Shown here: positions 45,405 through 50,212 of the stretch, piece by piece
How positions within the stretch are numbered: position 1 is the stretch's first letter
How the letters are laid out: the number at the start of each line of letters is the position of its first letter
DNA from: Flavobacteriales bacterium
GTDB taxonomy: Bacteria; Bacteroidota; Bacteroidia; Flavobacteriales_E; Vicingaceae
Assembly (NCBI GenBank): GCA_018608405.1
Contig: JABAZP010000017.1
Coordinates: forward strand, 1-50,212
Direction of reading: 5' to 3'
DNA: 50,212 nucleotides
Program-made: the position numbers and the translations under genes
Notes under the pieces: model-generated
Told to the model about the DNA's origin: nothing
The model's input: the letters and a program-made list of their open reading frames with translations, nothing else
Databases searched by the model: none

Positions 45405-47156
45405 ATGCTTAGAACACACAATTGCGGTGAATTGCGCATTGAAAATCTCAATAATATTGTAAAACTTTCCGGTTGGGTACAAAAATCGAGAGAGTTTGGT
45501 GGAATGACATTCATAGACTTGAGAGATCGTTACGGAATAACTCAACTCGCTTTTAACCTTGAGGTGAACGCTGAGCTTTGCGAAAAAGCAAGAAAGCTGG
45601 GCAGAGAGTTTGTCATCCAAATTGAAGGAATAGTAATTGAGCGAAGTAATAAAAACAAGAACATTCCTACGGGTGAGATAGAGATTAATGTTTCTAAGTT
45701 AACTGTGCTCAATGCTTCAAAGACTCCCCCATTTACCATTGAAAATGAAACCGATGGTGGAGAGGAGTTGAGAATGAAATACCGCTATTTAGACCTTAGA
45801 AGAAATCCAATTCAAGAGAAATTATTTTTAAGAAGTAAGCTTGCAAAAGAAGTTAGGAACTATCTAGATGATTCAGATTTCATTGAAGTGGAAACTCCTG
45901 TACTTATTAAGTCTACCCCAGAAGGGGCTCGAGACTTTGTTGTTCCTTCTCGAATGAACGAGGGGCAGTTTTATGCACTTCCACAATCGCCACAAACATT
46001 CAAACAACTGCTAATGGTATCTGGGTTTGACCGATACTTTCAGATTGTAAAATGTTTTAGAGATGAGGATTTAAGAGCAGACCGTCAACCAGAATTCACT
46101 CAAATAGATTGTGAAATGACGTTCGTAGAACAGGAGGATATTCTGAACACATTCGAACACATGATGCGCCATCTTTTCAAATCTGTGAAAGGAATTGAAT
46201 TAAAAGATTTTCCAAGAATGGATTATGCGGATGCCATGAGACTTTACGGTTCTGACAAACCAGATATTCGATTTGGAATGGAATTTCACGAATTAAACGA
46301 TGTGACACAAAACTTAGCTTTCAAAGTGTTTGACGAAGCGGAACTGGTAGTTGGTATTTGTGCCAAAGGTTGCGCCAGCTACTCGAGAAAGCAACTAGAT
46401 GCCTTAACTGACTTCGTAAAAAGACCTCAAGTTGGTGCCAAAGGATTGGTCTACGCCAAAGTGAATGAAGATGGAAGCATCAAGTCATCTGTAGATAAGT
46501 TCTATAACGATGAACAAAAGCAAGCTTGGGCAGATAAGGTTGGTGCCCAAAAAGGCGATCTTATTTTAATCATCTCAGGAAATGTGAATCAAAGCCGCTC
46601 TGCCATGAACGAACTGAGGTTACATTTAGGGACTGAGCTTGGCCTTAGAGATAAAAACACATTTGCGCCACTTTGGGTAACCGACTTCCCGCTACTTGAA
46701 TGGGACGAGGAAACAAAACGATTTCATGCCATGCACCACCCCTTTACTTCTACAAAAGAAGAAGACTTCGAGAAGTTAGAAACGGCTCCGGGAGAGGTTA
46801 GAGCAAATGCTTACGACATGGTTATTAATGGAGTTGAAGTTGGTGGGGGTTCCATTCGAATTCACGACAGAGCAACACAAGAAAAAATGCTAAGTCTTTT
46901 AGGCTTTACCGCAGAGGAAGCCAAAGCGCAGTTTGGATTCTTAATGGATGCCTTTGAGTATGGCGCACCGCCTCATGGTGGGATTGCACTTGGTTTTGAC
47001 AGAATGTGTGCACTTTTTGGAGGATCAGACTCTATTCGAGATTACATTGCTTTTCCTAAAAACAATAGCGGAAGAGATGTAATGATTGACGCACCAGCAC
47101 CTGTGAGCAAAGAGCAATTAGACGAACTCTTTTTAGCACAAAAACAAAGCAAATAA
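45405..47156 (+). CDS. aspS: Aspartyl-tRNA synthetase
   Basis: AspS charges tRNA-Asp. The 583-residue class II enzyme starts with the anticodon-binding OB fold ([35 protein letters not shown]). Class II motif 2 is [18 protein letters not shown] at residues 218-235. The bacterial-type GAD insertion domain is present in the middle, with [20 protein letters not shown]. Motif 3 ends in [13 protein letters not shown] near 520. The length is normal for bacterial AspRS. It begins a four-gene run with yicC 23 bases downstream. Confidence 0.97.
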   Translation: MLRTHNCGELRIENLNNIVKLSGWVQKSREFGGMTFIDLRDRYGITQLAFNLEVNAELCEKARKLGREFVIQIEGIVIERSNKNKNIPTGEIEINVSKLTVLNASKTPPFTIENETDGGEELRMKYRYLDLRRNPIQEKLFLRSKLAKEVRNYLDDSDFIEVETPVLIKSTPEGARDFVVPSRMNEGQFYALPQSPQTFKQLLMVSGFDRYFQIVKCFRDEDLRADRQPEFTQIDCEMTFVEQEDILNTFEHMMRHLFKSVKGIELKDFPRMDYADAMRLYGSDKPDIRFGMEFHELNDVTQNLAFKVFDEAELVVGICAKGCASYSRKQLDALTDFVKRPQVGAKGLVYAKVNEDGSIKSSVDKFYNDEQKQAWADKVGAQKGDLILIISGNVNQSRSAMNELRLHLGTELGLRDKNTFAPLWVTDFPLLEWDEETKRFHAMHHPFTSTKEEDFEKLETAPGEVRANAYDMVINGVEVGGGSIRIHDRATQEKMLSLLGFTAEEAKAQFGFLMDAFEYGAPPHGGIALGFDRMCALFGGSDSIRDYIAFPKNNSGRDVMIDAPAPVSKEQLDELFLAQKQSK

Positions 47157-47179
47157 CCTTAGGCAACTAACTTTACAGT

Positions 47180-48052
47180 ATGATACACTCAATGACTGGC
47201 TACGGAAAAGCCGAAGGAATTATTGGAAATAAAAAAATTACCATTCAATTAAGGTCGCTCAATAGCAAGCAAGCTGACGTTAGTGTGAAAGTTCCTTCTA
47301 CGTTTAAAGACCAAGAGTTGGTTTTTAGAAAAGAAATAGCAAACCAACTTCAGCGTGGAAAAATAGAAATGTATTTGTCTTATGAATCGAACGAAAAAGA
47401 CAATAGTTATGAAGTTGATGAAGAAGTTTTTCAACGATACTACAATCAACTAAGTCTACTAAACGGCAAGTTCAAACTAGACAATTCTAACCTAACGGCA
47501 ACTATTTTAAAGATGCCCGAAATCTTAAAAGCACGGGAAGAAACAATAAACAAAAACGACAATGTAGCGCTTTTAGAATTGCTACAACAGGCACTCTCAG
47601 ACATCAACACGTTTCGGGCAGATGAAGGCAAAACTCTAGAGACTGATTTAACCGAACATGTGAATCAAATTGATGGATTATTGACGGAAGCTTTAAAGTA
47701 TGAAGATGAACGAACCGCGACTGTTCGAGCTAGAATTTTATCCAACTTGGAAGATTCGCAACAGCAAGATAAAGTAGACATGGATCGTTTTGAGCAAGAA
47801 ATGATTTTCTATATGGAAAAGTACGATATCTCAGAGGAGAAAGTACGTTTGAAAGCCCATTGTGATTACTTCAAAAAAACAATGTCAGAAGCAGAGGGAC
47901 AAGGGAAAAAACTTGGATTTATTTCTCAAGAAATTGGGAGAGAGGTAAATACTCTTGGATCTAAATCGAATCACGCACAAATGCAGAAATTGGTTGTTCA
48001 AATGAAAGATCAACTAGAAAAAATTAAAGAGCAAGTGCTAAACGTATTGTAA
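47180..48052 (+). CDS. yicC: YicC family endoribonuclease-like protein
   Basis: YicC proteins are widespread; the E. coli member has been linked to small-RNA decay and shown to have endoribonuclease activity. The 290-residue protein has the conserved N-terminus MIHSMTGYGKAEG and the LRSLNSKQADVSVKVPSTFK block. The C-terminal signature is FISQEIGREVNTLGSKSNHA. Its stop overlaps the gmk start by one base (TAATG), and the yicC-gmk order is found in many bacteria. Confidence 0.94.
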   Translation: MIHSMTGYGKAEGIIGNKKITIQLRSLNSKQADVSVKVPSTFKDQELVFRKEIANQLQRGKIEMYLSYESNEKDNSYEVDEEVFQRYYNQLSLLNGKFKLDNSNLTATILKMPEILKAREETINKNDNVALLELLQQALSDINTFRADEGKTLETDLTEHVNQIDGLLTEALKYEDERTATVRARILSNLEDSQQQDKVDMDRFEQEMIFYMEKYDISEEKVRLKAHCDYFKKTMSEAEGQGKKLGFISQEIGREVNTLGSKSNHAQMQKLVVQMKDQLEKIKEQVLNVL

Positions 48053-48615
48053 TGAACAAATGCATCATTTTCTCGGCACCATCTGGAGCAGGTAAAACGA
48101 CTATTGTTAGGAGATTGTTAGCAGAGGGATTTCCTTTGGAGTTTTCCATTTCCGCTGCCACCAGAGAAAAGAGAGGTGCAGAAGTAGATGGTGAAGATTA
48201 CTATTTCTTATCCGTTGAGGAGTTCAAAAGTAAAATCAAACAAGAAGCTTTTATTGAGTGGGAAGAAGTATACGAGGACCATTTTTACGGAACATTAAAA
48301 GCTGAGATTGAAAGGGTTTGGAAAAGTGGTAAGGCTGTAATTTTTGATGTAGATGTTGTTGGGGGAATAAACCTAAAAAAACACTTTGGTGAAGACGCTG
48401 TTTCTATTTTTGTGATGCCACCGAGTATGAAAGCACTAGAAGAAAGACTTAAGGGTAGAGGTACTGACAGTCCGGAGCGAATTGAAAAAAGATTGGCAAA
48501 GGCAAAACAGGAACTTATTACCGCAGACCAATTTGATTACGTGGTACTAAACGATGAGCTAGAAAAGGCTGTAGGTGCGGCAAACTTAATTGTGAAAAAA
48601 TTTCTTGCATCATGA
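48052..48615 (+). CDS. gmk: Guanylate kinase
   Basis: Gmk phosphorylates GMP to GDP. The 187-residue protein has the P-loop FSAPSGAGKTTIVRRLL near the N-terminus. The GMP-binding region is FSISAATREKRGAEVDGEDYYF, and ERLKGRGTDSPERIEKRL forms the lid. The length is close to the usual 190-205. Its last codons overlap nadD by four bases (ATGA), so the two are translationally coupled. Confidence 0.97.
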   Translation: MNKCIIFSAPSGAGKTTIVRRLLAEGFPLEFSISAATREKRGAEVDGEDYYFLSVEEFKSKIKQEAFIEWEEVYEDHFYGTLKAEIERVWKSGKAVIFDVDVVGGINLKKHFGEDAVSIFVMPPSMKALEERLKGRGTDSPERIEKRLAKAKQELITADQFDYVVLNDELEKAVGAANLIVKKFLAS

Positions 48616-49190
48616 AAAAAGTCGGTCTATTTTTTGGCACCTACAACCCCGTGCACGTAGGACACATGGTAATTGCCAACTACATGGCGGAATACACCGA
48701 CATGGATGAAGTGTGGATGGTTGTTACTCCTCAAAACCCGTTTAAACAAAAAGACTCCATTTTAAAAGACTACGACCGATTACACTTAATGGAATTAGCT
48801 ATTGGAGATGACACGAGACTGAAGGCTTCGAATATTGAATTTGACCTTCCACAGCCAAATTATACGGTTGACACTTTGGTTTATTTGCGTGAAAAATTTC
48901 CCAAGAATAACTTTGCACTGATTATGGGAGCGGATAATCTAAACCATTTTCACAAGTGGAAAAACCACGAAGTTATTTTAGAAAACCATGAGCTTTATGT
49001 TTACCCAAGAATGGACTCCAATGAAGGAGGCGATTTAAAACGACACTATAAGGTAAACTATGTAGAAGCTCCCGTAATGAAAGTTTCTTCTTCTTTTATT
49101 CGAAAATCGATTAAAGATGGCAGAAATTTAAGACACTACATGCCTTCAAAAGTTTCCGAATATGTTGCGGAGATGAATCTTTATAAGTGA
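48612..49190 (+). CDS. nadD: Nicotinate-nucleotide adenylyltransferase
   Basis: NadD forms nicotinate adenine dinucleotide in NAD synthesis. The 192-residue protein has the nucleotidyltransferase motif GTYNPVHVGHMVIANYM near the N-terminus, a variant of the G-x-F-D-P-x-H-x-G-H signature. LIMGADNLNHFHKWKNH follows in the middle. The C-terminal ISSTxIR-like segment reads VSSSFIRKSI. It is the last gene of the aspS run and is followed by a probable terminator. Confidence 0.95.
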   Translation: MKKVGLFFGTYNPVHVGHMVIANYMAEYTDMDEVWMVVTPQNPFKQKDSILKDYDRLHLMELAIGDDTRLKASNIEFDLPQPNYTVDTLVYLREKFPKNNFALIMGADNLNHFHKWKNHEVILENHELYVYPRMDSNEGGDLKRHYKVNYVEAPVMKVSSSFIRKSIKDGRNLRHYMPSKVSEYVAEMNLYK

Positions 49191-49230
49191 CCGATTCTAC
49201 TTTATCAATCTTATACCATAATGGTCAGTT

Positions 49231-49252
49231 AAAGTTAAAACTTAACTTTTTT
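49231..49252 (+). terminator. Probable weak terminator after nadD
   Basis: AAAGTTAA (49231-49238) pairs with TTAACTTT (49242-49249) around a 3-base loop, with T residues after it. The stem is AT-rich, so efficiency is uncertain. I see no feature in the rest of the 49191-49391 gap. Confidence 0.5.
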
Positions 49253-49391
49253 CTCTATTCTAAACATTCCAGATTTAGCTTCATTAGGAATAAAACTTGT
49301 TCGTTAAAAATTAGGTAATTCTTTATCAATATATTACACCCTATTCTCGATCGCTAAAAACAAGGCTAAAGATTAAGCACATCTAAATTAT

Positions 49392-50212
49392 TTAGTCTTT
49401 GTAGCTTACTGTAACCTTCACTCTTCTGTTGAGTATGCGACCTTCTCGACTATCATTTGGAAAATCAGGATTCTCTTCTCCTTTTCCACTTAACTCAATC
49501 TTATCTTCAACATGCCCCTGAGATACAAAATAATCTCTTACTGACTTCGCTCTCCTTTCGGACAATTGTAAGTTGTAGAGACTAACTCCACTAGTGTCTG
49601 TGTAGCCTGTTAAGTTGATTTTTATAATTGCTTTATTGCGCAATGAAGCAAGAAAGTCGTTGATACGTGCCAAAGCGGTATCAGGTATCTGTGCAGAGTC
49701 GAATCCAAAATAAACTTTAATCTCGTCAATCTTTTCTAGTTTATTGGTGGTAGAAGTTATAGAAGCAGACTTAATAGAATTAGAATGATTACTTGTTATC
49801 TGTGCGCTGTCATTAACATTTTTAGAATTGAACAAACTAGCTTTTACCTCTTGCATATCAAAAATAATTAACTCCTCATCTTCAACCCCAATTAAAGAAA
49901 GTGAATAATCATCCGTTGGTAAGGATTCAAAAGTAAACTCCCCTTGATCGTTTACTAATAAAGTATCAACTACATTCCCATTTCCATCTTTTACTAACAA
50001 CAGAGCAGGAGCACTAGAGCTGCTTGAGAACCTTGTTAAATCAACCTTCCCAACCATTAAACCTCCTGATTGCTGAACAACAGTAATGCCCTTTGGAGAA
50101 TCGCTTGGAGAAGACTCTATTACAGCATCTTGCATATCGAAAACAATTAACTCCTCGTCTTCAACCCCAATTAAAGAAAGTGAATAATCATCCGTTGGTA
50201 AGGATTCAAAAG
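49392..50212 (-). CDS. OmpA-family protein with tandem repeats (5' end beyond window)
   Basis: The reading frame continues past the right edge, so the internal Met at 50135 is not the start; about 272 residues are visible. The C-terminal 110-120 residues are an OmpA-like peptidoglycan-binding domain: VYFGFDSAQIPDTALARIND, then LTGYTDTSGVSLYNLQLSER, RAKSVRDYFVSQG and GRILNRRVKVTVSYKD. Upstream are tandem beta-rich repeats with a period of 93 codons (279 bases). DDYSLSLIGVEDEELIIFDM appears once within the complete repeat and again, with one changed residue, at the window edge. The repeat unit resembles carboxypeptidase-regulatory or SdrD-like modules. It is probably an outer-membrane-linked cell-wall anchor. 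The repeat number is unknown because the gene is cut. Confidence 0.9.
   Translation of the reverse strand, partial: FESLPTDDYSLSLIGVEDEELIVFDMQDAVIESSPSDSPKGITVVQQSGGLMVGKVDLTRFSSSSSAPALLLVKDGNGNVVDTLLVNDQGEFTFESLPTDDYSLSLIGVEDEELIIFDMQEVKASLFNSKNVNDSAQITSNHSNSIKSASITSTTNKLEKIDEIKVYFGFDSAQIPDTALARINDFLASLRNKAIIKINLTGYTDTSGVSLYNLQLSERRAKSVRDYFVSQGHVEDKIELSGKGEENPDFPNDSREGRILNRRVKVTVSYKD
49851..50212 (-). repeat. 279-bp tandem repeat inside the OmpA-family gene
   Basis: Bases 49851-49933 and 50130-50212 are aligned copies that differ at only about three positions in 83, at an offset of 279 bases (93 codons). The second copy is cut by the window edge, so more copies may follow. Confidence 0.9.

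Noticed and set aside
1..50212. Mobile elements, CRISPR arrays, tRNA or rRNA genes, toxin-antitoxin or phage-defence modules
   Set aside because: I looked for transposase and integrase motifs, regularly spaced repeats, cloverleaf sequences and paired small ORFs and saw none that I could support.

Overview
The window reads as a chromosomal segment of a Bacteroidota bacterium, most likely a Flavobacteriales-type marine lineage (the order is inference). The DNA is AT-rich. Start codons lack Shine-Dalgarno sequences, and many genes are preceded by the Bacteroidota -7 promoter element TAnnTTTG. The gene content also fits: SprA of the type 9 secretion system (T9SS), a T9SS type A sorting domain protein, a complete alternative complex III (Act) operon joined to a caa3/aa3-type oxidase, an Omp28-family lipoprotein and a long Bacteroidota-type PurF. 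I see no phage, insertion sequence, CRISPR, tRNA or rRNA. Most of the window is housekeeping.

Layout. 1-2310: end of an ATP synthase operon (atpA partial, atpG) with a strong terminator. 2496-6214: a membrane-anchored coiled-coil protein on the minus strand, divergent from comF, then msrC (free methionine-R-sulfoxide reductase) and an Ig-like lipoprotein. 6311-8209: purF. 8314-9566: a two-gene arsenic unit, arsR-arsM. 9731-11671: dxs, followed by about 240 bases of unexplained non-coding DNA and a bidirectional terminator. 11965-23754 (minus): a long tight run read as maeB-ruvA-sprA-gcvH-vanZ-like, then tonB. 23838-24530: a class III sirtuin interrupted by one in-frame TAA. 24575-29912: a T9SS-exported protein (minus), then a TlpA-like thioredoxin, DUF6029 barrel, Omp28-like lipoprotein, PorT-like barrel and ubiX on the plus strand. 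30017-32878: a small unknown protein, then queG, ruvB and a barrel-like protein on the minus strand. 32933-44045 (minus): actABCDEF-ctaC-ctaD. 44268-49190: a SPOR protein, tadA (minus), then aspS-yicC-gmk-nadD. 49392-50212 (minus): the C-terminal part of an OmpA-family protein with near-identical tandem repeats, running off the right edge.

How the genes work together. ActA-F oxidises menaquinol and passes electrons to the CtaC/CtaD oxidase; ATP synthase uses the resulting proton gradient. TonB spends the same gradient at the outer membrane, and SprA is the T9SS outer-membrane pore through which proteins such as the one at 24575 would be exported. ArsR and ArsM form a compact sense-and-methylate arsenic response.

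I did not find a convincing new multi-gene system. The best leads are the interrupted sirtuin, the 279-bp tandem duplication in the OmpA-family gene, the thioredoxin/DUF6029/Omp28/barrel envelope cluster, the pump-less arsR-arsM pair, and the recurrent very short leaders implied by -7 boxes close to start codons.
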